DNA from: Streptomyces xiaopingdaonensis
GTDB taxonomy: Bacteria; Actinomycetota; Actinomycetes; Streptomycetales; Streptomycetaceae
Assembly: GCF_000262345.1 (NCBI RefSeq)
Contig: NZ_AJTQ01000165.1
Coordinates: forward strand, 1-34,227
DNA length: 34,227 nt
Direction of reading: 5' to 3'
Shown here: positions 8,037-16,465 of the stretch, piece by piece
How positions within the stretch are numbered: the first letter of the stretch is position 1
Layout: each line of letters starts with the position of its first letter
Program-made: the position numbers and the translations under genes
Notes under the pieces: model-generated
What the model saw: the letters and a program-made list of their open reading frames with translations, nothing else
The model's database searches: none
Told to the model about the DNA's origin: nothing

Positions 8037-10223
8037 TCATGCGTCCGCCACGCCGTCCTCGCCCGACCGATCCTCGTCTGCGATGTCCCGCCACAGCCTT
8101 TCGGCGATCTCCACCAGCGTCCCTTCGCCCGGGACCCTCCACTGCTTGGGCCCCTGGACTGCGCTCCACTGTTCTTTCCAGTCGGCCGCGTTCCACATCT
8201 GGGAGACCAACCCGGTCGGGGAGTACCGCTTGCCGTCGGCCTCCCAGAGGACGGGCGTCTTCCGGTCGTTCACCCAGCTCGCCCGGCGCCGGCGGGGATC
8301 CTCGTCGAGCCATGCGCCGATGGCCAGTTCCTCCACGGCACTGGGGGCGTAGACGAGGGGGGTGCCCTCGCTGATGGCATCGTGGTCGACGAGGAGGCGA
8401 ACCGTATGGGGCCGACGCTGCCGCTTCAGCCCGGTATCCGCCATGAGGGCCTTGAGGTTCATGGAGGAGTCCGCCCCGGTGCCGCGCCGGAGGTCGCCCA
8501 GGACAGCGGCGACCAGCCGCGCGCAACGCTCTTCGTTGGCGAAGGTGCTGGTGATGTAACTCTTGCTGGTGAAAAGGGTGTCGACCATGGTGATGAGGCG
8601 AGGGAGCACGGCATCGACCTGATCGGGCACCCCGGCGAGTACCTCGGCCCACTCGTCGTCCGGCTCGTCGAACCGGTCCCTGCCGATTCGCTGGAACACC
8701 AAATGGGCCACCAGCAGACTCCCGCTGTCGACGATGGCGGCCGGGCGGCGGGCGAAACCGGTTCGCAGTCTGGTCAGTTCGTCCCGCACCAGCCGGAAGA
8801 CCTGCACCGCGCGCCAGATCTGCTGAGCCGCCGGCTGCTGGCCGAACAGCCTCGTGTAAGCGCCCCCGCTGCCTTCCTCCCACAGTGCGTTGGTGGAGCC
8901 TTTGACCCGGACGGCGAGCGACGGGTCCCGGTGCATACAGGCAAGGGCCGTGGCCGCTTCGGTGACCGAGCAACCCGATTCAGGAGCGGGGTCGAGTTCG
9001 CCTCTGCGGAACACGTATTCCTTGTCGAGGGAGAGGCGGAAGTCCTTCTGGATCTCGCTCTGGACGGTGTCGATGGCGATGAAGTCCCGGCGTTCCATGT
9101 GGTTCTGCGTGTTGGTGGCCTTGGCGATGGAATGTCCGAAGCCTTCCGCCGCTCCTTCCAGGCAGATGATCCGCACCAGAACGCAGGCTTCTGCCACGGC
9201 CTCGCTGTCCCTCTCGTACGCCCGGTAAGCCGAGGACACCGTCTGGGCGCCGTTGACCACGCTGGCGTTGTGCAGGATGAGAGTGGTGGGCTGGCCGACC
9301 GCTCGCTTGCCGTGATACTCCTGCTCGACTCTGTCGCACTGCACGGTGATGCCGTTGTGGCGGTACAGGAACCCTTCCGGGTCCTCCAGCATCGACTCCA
9401 CCATGGTCTGGTTGACTCCGGTGAGTCCGAGCGACTTACGGACGTTGCGGTCGTAGAGGCGTTCGCCGTGCCCCTTGTCATGGTCTCCGTCACCTTTGCC
9501 GCCGTACCAGCGCGCGAGCTGATCGGCACTGATCTCACCGATCACCGCCTTGTACGGGGTCTCCCGGCTGTACCACTCGCGGCCCATGGTGGCCTTGAGG
9601 GTGATCGGCTGCGGCTCCAGGTCCTCCCGGATCGCCCTGTGGAGGTCCTCCTGGTCCAGTACGCGATACTCCACGGTCCGTCCGCGGCCGCCGAACTCGT
9701 TGGCCGCCTCGACCAGGATGTCACGGGTCTCGGGAGAGAGGTGGCCGTCTCCCATGAGGGCGACGACAAGGTTGACCTTGCATGTGGGCAACCTGAGAAC
9801 GCCGTGCACACGATCGGCGAGCAGTTGCAGCCGCTCGTTGAAGTGATCGAGATCGCGGTTGTCGAGCTTTTTCAGCCCGTGCACCAGCTTGAGGGCTGCC
9901 TCGGTGTCGAAGCCGGCAGTGCCCTTGTCCTTCCATTTGGCCTGGATCAGCCAGAGTTCGGCTCCCGAGGCGGAAAACGCCACGCAGTCGATACCGAAGT
10001 CGTTCCGTCCGTCGATCACCCACGCAGCGGCCTCATCCGCGGTGCAGTCCGCGAGGATGCATGCGGCCTTCGCCGAAACGGCTCTCGACAGCAGGGCCGT
10101 CTCGCGCTCCTTGGGGTCCTTCTTCTCGAAGTCGCCCATGGAGATCCGTCCTTCGAACTCCCGCAGCAGCGCCCTTCTGATGTGCTGGACCTCAAGGGGG
10201 CTCGCCGGTGCATCCTTACCCAT
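8037..10223 (-). CDS. AIPR-family (abortive infection phage resistance) protein with PD-(D/E)XK-like N-terminus
   Basis: This is a 728-residue protein. Residues about 268-330 hold the hallmarks of the AIPR family (Pfam AIPR): GLTGVNQTMVE, then RHNGITVQCD (288-297), then NASVVNGAQTV (319-329). Near the N-terminus, NDFGIDCVAF (Asp79) followed by ELWLIQAKW (Glu89, Gln94, Lys96) matches the D...(E/Q)XK core of Mrr-like restriction nucleases. I infer a nuclease domain followed by the AIPR domain. AIPR proteins were named for phage abortive infection, so it probably acts as a toxic effector. ATG at 10223 is preceded by GGGAG at a good distance; the open frame continues 67 codons further but that part is low-complexity and lacks a site. 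It stands alone between a Nudix pseudogene and the divergent sugar-kinase gene. Confidence 0.85.
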   Translation of the reverse strand: MGKDAPASPLEVQHIRRALLREFEGRISMGDFEKKDPKERETALLSRAVSAKAACILADCTADEAAAWVIDGRNDFGIDCVAFSASGAELWLIQAKWKDKGTAGFDTEAALKLVHGLKKLDNRDLDHFNERLQLLADRVHGVLRLPTCKVNLVVALMGDGHLSPETRDILVEAANEFGGRGRTVEYRVLDQEDLHRAIREDLEPQPITLKATMGREWYSRETPYKAVIGEISADQLARWYGGKGDGDHDKGHGERLYDRNVRKSLGLTGVNQTMVESMLEDPEGFLYRHNGITVQCDRVEQEYHGKRAVGQPTTLILHNASVVNGAQTVSSAYRAYERDSEAVAEACVLVRIICLEGAAEGFGHSIAKATNTQNHMERRDFIAIDTVQSEIQKDFRLSLDKEYVFRRGELDPAPESGCSVTEAATALACMHRDPSLAVRVKGSTNALWEEGSGGAYTRLFGQQPAAQQIWRAVQVFRLVRDELTRLRTGFARRPAAIVDSGSLLVAHLVFQRIGRDRFDEPDDEWAEVLAGVPDQVDAVLPRLITMVDTLFTSKSYITSTFANEERCARLVAAVLGDLRRGTGADSSMNLKALMADTGLKRQRRPHTVRLLVDHDAISEGTPLVYAPSAVEELAIGAWLDEDPRRRRASWVNDRKTPVLWEADGKRYSPTGLVSQMWNAADWKEQWSAVQGPKQWRVPGEGTLVEIAERLWRDIADEDRSGEDGVADA

Positions 10224-10403
10224 TCGCGCTCCCAACCACCGTTCTTGGCATCGGTGTTGAGGGTATCGAAGCGGCAACAGAGCGTGTCGGCCCCGCGGTC
10301 GGCGGGCGGCAGCCGGTTGTTTCCGAGTGCCGCCGGCTCGACGCGGCGTGCAACCGACCGGTGCGGCAAGGGAGTCGGGGGTACGCTCGCTCCTGAAAAG
10401 GTC

Positions 10404-10434
10404 TTGACCATTTGCGCCGGTCAACGGCTATGTT
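10404..10434 (+). promoter_or_regulatory. predicted promoter with overlapping inverted repeat, upstream of the ROK kinase
   Basis: TTGACC at 10404-10409 and CTATGT/TATGTT at 10428-10434, 18-19 bases apart, fit a housekeeping sigma promoter. The -35 box is also the left arm of a perfect repeat, TTGACC-N9-GGTCAA, ending at 10424, so a repressor bound here would block it. In the rest of the 417-base AIPR/ROK gap (10224-10640) I see no other gene. An in-frame ATG at 10461 would add 60 residues to the ROK protein. Confidence 0.5.
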
Positions 10435-10640
10435 GAGCACAGAAGAGGGCGGACCGCGGCATGGCGAATGTGCCCGAGTTCCGGAAGTCGCTCGGGAGCC
10501 TGCCGGCAACAGGAGAGCGAGAAGGGCGATATGGGGCATCGGACGTTCGGGCCGCGGAGGACCGGGCCGGAAGCGCAGCGCATGTGCGCGCCCGCCGTCG
10601 TTCCCGGCCGCTCACAGTGCAACGTCCGGATGCCCGGACG

Positions 10641-11585
10641 ATGAGCACGTCGCGCCTCTCGCTTCAGGGGCCCGTCGTCGGGCTGGACATGGGCGGCACC
10701 AAGATCGATGCGGCGCTCGTCGCGCCCGACGGCGCGCCGCTCGCCCGTGCCACCCGGCCCACCCCCGCGCAGGAAGGACCGGCCGCCGTACTCGACGCGC
10801 TCGCCGCCGCGTTCGCCGCCGTGAACACGGGTGCGGTCGCAATCGGCGTGGCCGCGGCCGGAGTCGTCGACTCCGTGAGCGGCACCGTGACCGGCGCCAC
10901 GGATGCCGTACGCGGCTGGAAGGGCACCCCGCTGGGGCCGGAGCTGGCACGGCGTACCGGCCTCCCCGTCGCTTGCGACAACGACGTCCGGGCCGCCGCA
11001 GGACCCGAGCTGAGCGTCGGCGACAGCGTGCTCTACGCCGCCATAGGCACCGGGGTGGGCGGTGCCATCGCTGTCGACGGACGGCTACTGCACGGCGCCG
11101 GCGGCCTCGCAGGCCACCTGGGGCACTTGGCGGCCACGGAGGCCACGGGGCTGAGATGCCCGTGCGGCGCCACCGGCCACCTGGAAGCCGTCGCCTCAGG
11201 TCCGGGCATCACCGCGCTCTACGTACGCGAGTCCGGCCGTTCAGCAGAAAGTCTGCAGACGGTGGCCGCCCGCGCCGTCGAAGGGGACGCGGCAGCCGAC
11301 CAGGCGATCGCCACCGGCGCCGGGGCTTTGGGCCGCACGCTCGGCGGGCTCGCGAACGCGCTCGGTTGCGACCGGGTCGTCGTCGGCGGCGGGGTGCCGC
11401 GCATCGGCCCGCGCTATCGCACCCCGCTGAACGCGGAGTTCGCCGCCACCCTCCTCCCCGGTCTGCAGCACCTCCGCCCGAGCGCCCCGCTGTTCGGTGA
11501 CGACGCCGCCGTCGTCGGCGCCGCCGCACTGACGAGCAGCGCGCCGCTGCACCGTCCGGGAGGCACGCCGGGCGATACGGGCTGA
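10641..11585 (+). CDS. nanK: ROK-family sugar kinase, probably N-acetylmannosamine kinase
   Basis: This 314-residue protein of the ROK family probably phosphorylates a (amino)sugar with ATP in the cytoplasm. Visible motifs are the phosphate loop GLDMGGTK near residue 14, the catalytic-Asp region VACDNDVRAAAG, and the zinc site GHLGHLAATEATG...CPCGATGHLE. The third zinc Cys of many glucokinases (CGC..GC) is His here. There is no N-terminal helix-turn-helix, so it is an enzyme rather than a NagC-like repressor. It converges with a NanE epimerase gene, which makes ManNAc to ManNAc-6-phosphate the most likely reaction; glucokinase or GlcNAc kinase remain possible. I start it at ATG 10641, where homology begins, although the ribosome site is weak; ATG 10461 in frame is an alternative. 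Confidence 0.75.
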   Translation: MSTSRLSLQGPVVGLDMGGTKIDAALVAPDGAPLARATRPTPAQEGPAAVLDALAAAFAAVNTGAVAIGVAAAGVVDSVSGTVTGATDAVRGWKGTPLGPELARRTGLPVACDNDVRAAAGPELSVGDSVLYAAIGTGVGGAIAVDGRLLHGAGGLAGHLGHLAATEATGLRCPCGATGHLEAVASGPGITALYVRESGRSAESLQTVAARAVEGDAAADQAIATGAGALGRTLGGLANALGCDRVVVGGGVPRIGPRYRTPLNAEFAATLLPGLQHLRPSAPLFGDDAAVVGAAALTSSAPLHRPGGTPGDTG

Positions 11586-11610
11586 GCCCCGTTGGGCGGG
11601 CGGCGCCCGT
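11577..11610. terminator. probable bidirectional terminator between ROK kinase and nanE
   Basis: ACGGGC at 11577-11582 pairs with GCCCGT at 11605-11610. Smaller competing hairpins (ACGGG/CCCGT at 11577-11592 and GGGCG/CGCCC at 11594-11608) lie inside. The structure spans the ROK stop codon in a short convergent gap. No T-run is seen, which is common in Streptomyces. Confidence 0.4.
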
Positions 11611-11647
11611 CAGGCAGGAGAAACCTCGCCCGGTGTCGCTCGCGGCG

Positions 11648-12379
11648 TCAGCCCAACGCGGCCGCAAAGCGACTGGCCAGCACGGCGGGAGCGGTGATGG
11701 CGGTACCCACGATCGCCGTCCAGGCGCCGGCGTCGAGGGCAGCCCGGGCGTCCTCGGGGGTGCGCAGGCGCCCCTCGGCACAGACCGGGACGCGCACCCG
11801 GGAGGCGAGTTGCCGGACCAACAGCAGGTCGGGACCGGATTGTCGGGGGCTGTACGGCGTGTATCCGGACAATGTGGTGGAGACCAGGTCGGCGCCGAGG
11901 TCGGCGGCATGGACGCCCTCTGCCACGGTTGAGATGTCCGCCATGAAGAGCTTGCCAGCGCGGTGCACGGTACGGATGAGTTCGTGGAGTTCGCTGCCGT
12001 CCGGGCGGGCGCGTCCGGTGGCGTCCGCGGCCACCAGGTCTGCGCCGGCATCCGCAACCCGTAGTGCGTGTCGGGGAGTTGGCGTGATGTAGACGCCGTC
12101 GTCGCCGTCCTTCCACAGGCCGATGACGGGTACTTCGACGGTGGCGCGTACGGCCGCGATGTCGTCGAGCCCTTGGACGCGGACGCCGGCGACAGGTGCG
12201 CCCGCGGTGACGGAGGCCGCGATCGCGGCGATGTGGTGCGGATCGCGCAGCGGGTCCCCGGGAGGAGCCTGGCAGGAGACGACGAGTCGACCCCGGAAGC
12301 CGTCCAGGAGCGCGTTCGCCCGTGCTGCGGGCATGGCGGTACGGCTCGGCTCCGGGGTGCCGGACACTGTGGTGCGCAC
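11648..12379 (-). CDS. nanE: N-acetylmannosamine-6-phosphate 2-epimerase
   Basis: NanE converts ManNAc-6-phosphate to GlcNAc-6-phosphate, feeding the normal NagA/NagB route. The 243 residues show the family pattern of a TIM barrel: LVVSCQAPPGDPL (32-44), GVRVQGLDDI (65-74), VIGLWKDGDDGVYITPT (85-101) with the likely catalytic Lys90, ADLVAADATGRARPDG (113-128) and VPVCAEGRLRTPEDA near residue 190, whose Glu is the expected second catalytic residue. Start GTG 12379 has AAGGA 6-7 bases upstream. It lies 48 bases after the GntR gene on the same strand and is probably co-transcribed with it. No sialic-acid aldolase gene is in the window. Confidence 0.9.
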   Translation of the reverse strand: MRTTVSGTPEPSRTAMPAARANALLDGFRGRLVVSCQAPPGDPLRDPHHIAAIAASVTAGAPVAGVRVQGLDDIAAVRATVEVPVIGLWKDGDDGVYITPTPRHALRVADAGADLVAADATGRARPDGSELHELIRTVHRAGKLFMADISTVAEGVHAADLGADLVSTTLSGYTPYSPRQSGPDLLLVRQLASRVRVPVCAEGRLRTPEDARAALDAGAWTAIVGTAITAPAVLASRFAAALG

Positions 12380-12427
12380 GATGTTTCCTTCGTCGTCAGC
12401 GGTGTGTGGAGGGCGGCGGTTCGGGCC

Positions 12428-13141
12428 TCAGGAAGCGGGCGTCCGCCGCACGGCGAAGCGGATGTCATAGCGGTCCGCGCGGTAGAGCGTGGTGGTCGCC
12501 TCGACGGGGCGCTCACGGCGGTCCAGGCCGACACGCTGCACGTGCAGCCCGGAGGCGCCGACCGGCACCTCCAGCAGCGTCGATTCCGTCTCGCCCAGAT
12601 CGACGGCCCGCACCACCTGCTCCGCGGTGACGATCTCCAAGCCGTAACGCTCGCTGAGGAGTTGGTACAGCGAGCCGTCGAGATCCGCTTCGGCGAGCCC
12701 CGGTACACGCGCGGTCGGCAGGTGGACGGTCTCCAGGCACATCGGGGCGCCGTCGGCCAGCCTGAGCCTGCCGATGCGGAAGACCTCGGCCTTCGGATCG
12801 AGGTCCAGGAAGTCGCCTATGCGGCGACCGGCCCGCACGGTCCCCGCGGTGAGCAGCCGGGCTCCCGGCTCCATCTCACGTGCCCGCATGTCCTCCGAAA
12901 AGGACGTGAGCGCCAGGGACTTGGACACCACGGCCGGGGCGACGAAGGTGCCCGCACCCTGTACGCGGTAGACGCCCCCCGCCTGTTCCAACGCGTCGAG
13001 CGCCTGGCGCACGGTGTTGCGTGAGACCCCGTGTTCGGTGGCGATCTCCCTCTCGGTGGGCAGTGGCGTGTGGGGCGGGGCGTCGGTCATCTCCGCCAGC
13101 AGCCGCTGTCGTAGCTCCTCGTGCTTGGCCAGCTTGGCCAC
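12428..13141 (-). CDS. GntR-family repressor, HutC/DasR subfamily
   Basis: The 237-residue protein has an N-terminal winged helix (about 5-70; TPLPTEREIATEHGVSRNTV, then RQALDALEQAGGVYRVQGAG) and a C-terminal UTRA ligand-binding domain from about 80 to the end. HutC/DasR-type repressors bind sugar phosphates through UTRA and sites of the TGG-N6-CCA kind. GTG 13141 is the best start: GGAGG lies six bases before it, and the family's N-terminus (AKHEELRQRLL) begins there, although the frame is open to 13267. It is divergent from the DUF4127/ABC operon and upstream of nanE. It probably represses both and itself through the sites at 13179, 13245 and 13503, with an amino-sugar phosphate as inducer (inference). 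Confidence 0.9.
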   Translation of the reverse strand: MAKLAKHEELRQRLLAEMTDAPPHTPLPTEREIATEHGVSRNTVRQALDALEQAGGVYRVQGAGTFVAPAVVSKSLALTSFSEDMRAREMEPGARLLTAGTVRAGRRIGDFLDLDPKAEVFRIGRLRLADGAPMCLETVHLPTARVPGLAEADLDGSLYQLLSERYGLEIVTAEQVVRAVDLGETESTLLEVPVGASGLHVQRVGLDRRERPVEATTTLYRADRYDIRFAVRRTPAS

Positions 13142-13178
13142 GTGGCCCTCCGTCCTTTGATGAGCCTGTCCTCGGCGT

Positions 13179-13194
13179 ATAGGTACCAGCCAAT
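13179..13194. promoter_or_regulatory. candidate GntR operator 1
   Basis: ATAGG-TACCAG-CCAAT lies 38 bases before the gntR start codon. It has the same 5-6-5 layout as the site at 13245, with one left-arm mismatch, and shares GGTAC and CCAAT with it. Position suggests autoregulation. Confidence 0.5.
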
Positions 13195-13244
13195 AACTGG
13201 ATCTTACGGGGTAGGTTTGCCCAGAATCCCAAGCCCCTTGAGAG

Positions 13245-13260
13245 ATTGGTACTGTCCAAT
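13245..13260. promoter_or_regulatory. candidate GntR operator 2 (perfect inverted repeat)
   Basis: ATTGG-TACTGT-CCAAT is a perfect five-base inverted repeat with a six-base spacer. This is the geometry of DasR/HutC-type operators (TGG-N6-CCA). It sits in the middle of the 415-base divergent gap 13142-13556, which holds no gene. Confidence 0.6.
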
Positions 13261-13490
13261 ACGACACAAGAGGGGCAGCTCCACGCTACGCGGCCGCGCG
13301 GGGGCACATCGGTCCACACTTGCTCGCCCACCCGTTTCCACTCGCCGACCCCGCCAGGCATCGACACGGCGCGGGCCCAACCGCTCCGCGGTACCCGATG
13401 CGCCGCTGCCCTCTCGCGCGTCCGCCGTGGTCGCGGTGAATGGTTGGCACCAATCCCTCGTACTTTGCCTGCTCCACGGCTAGTTGACTA

Positions 13491-13520
13491 TTGACGGACA
13501 CAATTGGATGGGACCAAACT
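13491..13520 (+). promoter_or_regulatory. predicted promoter of the DUF4127-ABC operon
   Basis: TTGACG at 13491-13496 and CAAACT at 13515-13520 are 18 bases apart, about 37 bases before the GTG start of the DUF4127 gene. The -35 matches consensus in five of six bases; the -10 is weak. A second TTGACT at 13484 could serve as an alternative -35. The spacer contains candidate operator 3. Confidence 0.5.
13503..13518. promoter_or_regulatory. candidate GntR operator 3, inside the promoter
   Basis: ATTGG-ATGGGA-CCAAA follows the same 5-6-5 pattern with one arm mismatch. It covers the spacer and -10 region of the predicted promoter at 13491-13520, so a bound repressor would block RNA polymerase. 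Confidence 0.5.
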
Positions 13521-13556
13521 AACCCTGCCTTCCAGCCGTTTCGCCTTGGAGTACCC

Positions 13557-15122
13557 GTGCACATCGCGCTGCTGCCACTCGACGAGCGTCCCGTCAACAC
13601 CCGGCTGCCGAGGCAGGTTGCGGCCGTCGCGAGGGTCGAGGTGGAGCTGCCGCCCGCGGCGATGCTCAGCCGCAAGAAGCAGCCGGGCGACACCGCGGCA
13701 CTCGGCTCCTGGCTGGAGGCCACCGTCGAGCGGTCCGCACCCGCCGATGAGCTCGTCGCCTCACTGGACACCCTCGGCTACGGCGGCCTGATCGCCGCCC
13801 GTACGACCACCGACAGCGTCGCGGCGGTGCTCAACCGCTGGGAGGCGCTGCGCCGCGTCCGGGCACGCGCGCCCCGAACCGGCCTGCACGCCGTCTCGTT
13901 GGTCACCCGCGCGCCCAACTCCAACAGCAGTGACGAGGAACCCGACTACTGGCGGCACATCGGCGCGGATCTGCACCGCTACGGCGCGGCGTTGCACCGC
14001 AGGTACCTCGGTGAGCAGGCGGGCGAGCGAGAGGCCGGCGAGCTCCGCGATCGACTTCCGCGCGAGTCCGTCGCCGACTTCGAGGCCCGACGACTGCGCA
14101 ACCACACCGTCAATCTCGCAGCGCTGGGGCTGGCCGCGGACGCCACCCTGCAGACACTGCTGATCACGGCGGACGACACCGCCGAGCGTTCCGCCGGCAG
14201 CCTGGAGCAGCACTGGCTCGCGCACTGGAAACGAGTCCTGGGAGACGCGGTAGACGGCGTGCTGATGCATCCCGGAGCCGACGAGGTCGGCTCCGTCCTG
14301 GTGGCACGCGCGGTGCTCGGACGGATACGGGACACCCCGCTGCCGGTCGCCGTCGAGTGCGCGGTGCCGGGAGGTCTCTCCCGGGTCGCACCGTACGAGA
14401 ACCTGCCGCTCGCGCAGGGAACGCAAGGCCATCTGAGGGCAGTTGGCGCCGCCCCCGTGCCGGCGGACGCCGACGCGGAGCTCGTCGTCGTGGTGCACCC
14501 GCCGGACCAACAGGGGGGCGACTGGGCGCACGGGCACCCGCGGGTGCGCGAGCAGGAGCACTCGGAGGTGCGGGCCACGGCCGAACGCGTCGCCTCGCTG
14601 GTCGCCGCGGGCGCCGCGGTGGTGGTCGCCGACTGCGCATACCCGAACGGGTCCGATCCGGCGCTGCTCGCCGCCCTCCAGGCGCGCATCGACCTCAAGT
14701 CGCTGGCCGCGTACGGCGGCTGGAACACCGCGGGGAACACCGTCGGCAGCGCCCTCGCGCACGGTGTCGTCCATGCGACGGCCCGTGCCGCCGGCGTCCT
14801 CGACGACGCCGCGCATCATCGGTTGCTGTTGCACCGGCTGATCGAGGACTCCGCCTACATGACCGACATCCGGGGCCGCGCGCTGGCGAGGTTCACCGAG
14901 CAGGACCGCCACGACGAACTCCCGGCCGACGTGCGGGAACCCGCCCGCTCCTGGATCGCCGCCGAACTCGCCCGGTCCGTCGAGCGGTTCCCCGAGTTCG
15001 CAGGGTGGTCGCTCCCGGCCGACTCGGTTCGGCTGCCGTGGGACCGGACCTTCGAGGTCGACTTCGCGCTCCACCAGGCCGACGGCCCCGCCGAAGCCGT
15101 GTCGGAAGAGGGGCTGAGATGA
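13557..15122 (+). CDS. DUF4127 family protein, candidate amino-sugar processing enzyme
   Basis: The 521-residue protein matches DUF4127, a family without a known reaction. Conserved-looking blocks are IALLPLDERPVN (3-14), DTLGYGGLIAARTT (71-84), ITADDTAE (203-210), PGADEVGS (239-246), DCAYPNGSD (359-367) and AYGGWNTAGNTVG (386-398). Many Asp/Asn/Arg clusters suggest a soluble enzyme; there is no signal peptide or membrane segment. GTG 13557 has GGAG five bases before it, and the family N-terminus begins there. It is the first gene of an operon, overlapping the lipoprotein gene by ATGA, with sugar permeases downstream and a GntR-nanE unit upstream. I infer that it acts on the imported amino-sugar compound before the kinase and epimerase. 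The sequence does not reveal the reaction. Confidence 0.85.
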   Translation: MHIALLPLDERPVNTRLPRQVAAVARVEVELPPAAMLSRKKQPGDTAALGSWLEATVERSAPADELVASLDTLGYGGLIAARTTTDSVAAVLNRWEALRRVRARAPRTGLHAVSLVTRAPNSNSSDEEPDYWRHIGADLHRYGAALHRRYLGEQAGEREAGELRDRLPRESVADFEARRLRNHTVNLAALGLAADATLQTLLITADDTAERSAGSLEQHWLAHWKRVLGDAVDGVLMHPGADEVGSVLVARAVLGRIRDTPLPVAVECAVPGGLSRVAPYENLPLAQGTQGHLRAVGAAPVPADADAELVVVVHPPDQQGGDWAHGHPRVREQEHSEVRATAERVASLVAAGAAVVVADCAYPNGSDPALLAALQARIDLKSLAAYGGWNTAGNTVGSALAHGVVHATARAAGVLDDAAHHRLLLHRLIEDSAYMTDIRGRALARFTEQDRHDELPADVREPARSWIAAELARSVERFPEFAGWSLPADSVRLPWDRTFEVDFALHQADGPAEAVSEEGLR

Positions 15123-16465
15123 GGAGCGTCCTCGTACCGCGCCCGCTGCGCCGCGTCATACCCATGGCGGTGAGCGGCGCGCTGTTGACCGCGTGCGGCG
15201 TCGCCGCTCCCGACGTACCGCTCGATCAGCCCGGGCACGAGCCGGTGACGATCTCGGTGTGGAGCGCCTACAACGGTCGCGAGCTCGACGCCTTCAACAA
15301 GGTGCTCGGGCGATTCGAGCGGGAACACCCCTGGATCACCGTCGACAGCCTCGGCTCCCAGGACAACGACCGAATGGTCGCGGCACTGCGCGGTGGCCCG
15401 GCGCCCGACGTGCAGTGGGCACCGCAGAGCGAACTGGCGGGCGTCTACTGCCCGAGCGGCGGTTGGCGCGACCTCACCCACTACATCGAGCGCGACAAGT
15501 TGAACACCAAGAGGTTCCTGCCCGCGCCCTATCAGGCGGGCTCGTCCGAGGGGAAACGGTGCGGACTGCCCGTCCTCGGCGATATCTACGGCCTCTACTA
15601 CAACAAACGCAAACTCAAGGACGCCGGCCTCGACGGTCCGCCCAAAACGATGAGTGAACTGGACCAATACGCGCGGAAGGTGACCAAACGCGGCCCCAAC
15701 GGGGCGATAAAAGAGGCCGGTTATGCGCCGCTGACCATGTTCTACGCCAACCGCCCTGCGTACGAAGCCCAGTTGTGGGGTGCGCGATGGTTCGACGAGG
15801 CCGGATCCTCCGCCGTCGGCACTGATTCAAAGTGGCGGGAGATGCTCGATTGGCGCAAGAACCTGATCGACTGGTACGGCTACGACCGGCTGCGGGCCTT
15901 CAGCGCCGGCGCCGGTGCCCAGTACACCGCTTCGAACGCGTTCCAGACCGGCAAGCTGGCGTTGATGCTGGACGGCGAGTTCCGCACCGCCTTCATCGAG
16001 GACGAGGCGCCCGAACTCGACTACGGCACCGCTCCGTTCCCCGCACCCGACGACGAGCCCCAACGGTACGGCAGCGGCGCCTGGACGGTGCACCTCGCCG
16101 GAATCACCCACCGCAGCGAGCACCCGGAAGCCGCCTGGCGGCTCGTCAAGTGGCTCGCCACGGACACCGGCGCACAGACAGAGTTGGCCAAGGAACTGCA
16201 CAACGTGCCTACCACGAAGGCGGCGCTGCGTTCCCCGGAGCTCGCCAAAATCCCGAACTTCAAACCCTTCCTGAAAATGGCTGGCCATCCGCACAGCACC
16301 CTGCCGCCGAACACCCCTGCAGGGCTCAGTTACCAGGACTCGATGTCGACCTTTTTCCAGGAGTGGGAGTCGGGGAAGGTGGCGAACCCCGAAACGGGAC
16401 TGCGCAATGAGGCCGAGGCCATCGACAACTTCCTCAGGCAGGTCACGATCGGGAGGGAAGAGTGA
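15119..16465 (+). CDS. ABC importer sugar-binding lipoprotein
   Basis: This 448-residue extracellular solute-binding protein belongs to family 1 (carbohydrate type). The N-terminus has arginines, a hydrophobic stretch and a lipobox LTAC with Cys26, so it is lipid-anchored outside the membrane. The mature part starts with a Ser/Pro-rich linker, then VTISVWSAYNGRELDAFNKV and FEREHPWITV, the usual opening of these proteins; GDIYGLYYNKRKLKDAG and AAWRLVKWLATDTGAQTELA are further family blocks. The start ATG overlaps the DUF4127 stop, and its own stop overlaps the next permease start as GTGA. It should deliver the sugar to the two permeases that follow. The ligand cannot be read from sequence; context suggests an amino-sugar compound. 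Confidence 0.93.
   Translation: MRSVLVPRPLRRVIPMAVSGALLTACGVAAPDVPLDQPGHEPVTISVWSAYNGRELDAFNKVLGRFEREHPWITVDSLGSQDNDRMVAALRGGPAPDVQWAPQSELAGVYCPSGGWRDLTHYIERDKLNTKRFLPAPYQAGSSEGKRCGLPVLGDIYGLYYNKRKLKDAGLDGPPKTMSELDQYARKVTKRGPNGAIKEAGYAPLTMFYANRPAYEAQLWGARWFDEAGSSAVGTDSKWREMLDWRKNLIDWYGYDRLRAFSAGAGAQYTASNAFQTGKLALMLDGEFRTAFIEDEAPELDYGTAPFPAPDDEPQRYGSGAWTVHLAGITHRSEHPEAAWRLVKWLATDTGAQTELAKELHNVPTTKAALRSPELAKIPNFKPFLKMAGHPHSTLPPNTPAGLSYQDSMSTFFQEWESGKVANPETGLRNEAEAIDNFLRQVTIGREE

Noticed and set aside
7885..8973. Minus-strand frame overlapping the 3' end of the AIPR gene
   Set aside because: It is a shifted frame of the AIPR coding sequence with no recognisable domain.
10461..10640. 60-residue N-terminal extension of the ROK protein
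   Set aside because: It is Arg/Ala-rich without a helix-turn-helix, and homology begins only after ATG 10641; the ribosome site at 10461 is too distant. Kept as an alternative start.
13442..13455. TTGG-CA-CCAA repeat as a fourth GntR site
   Set aside because: The arms match but the spacer is two bases instead of six, so it cannot present the same face to the repressor; probably chance.
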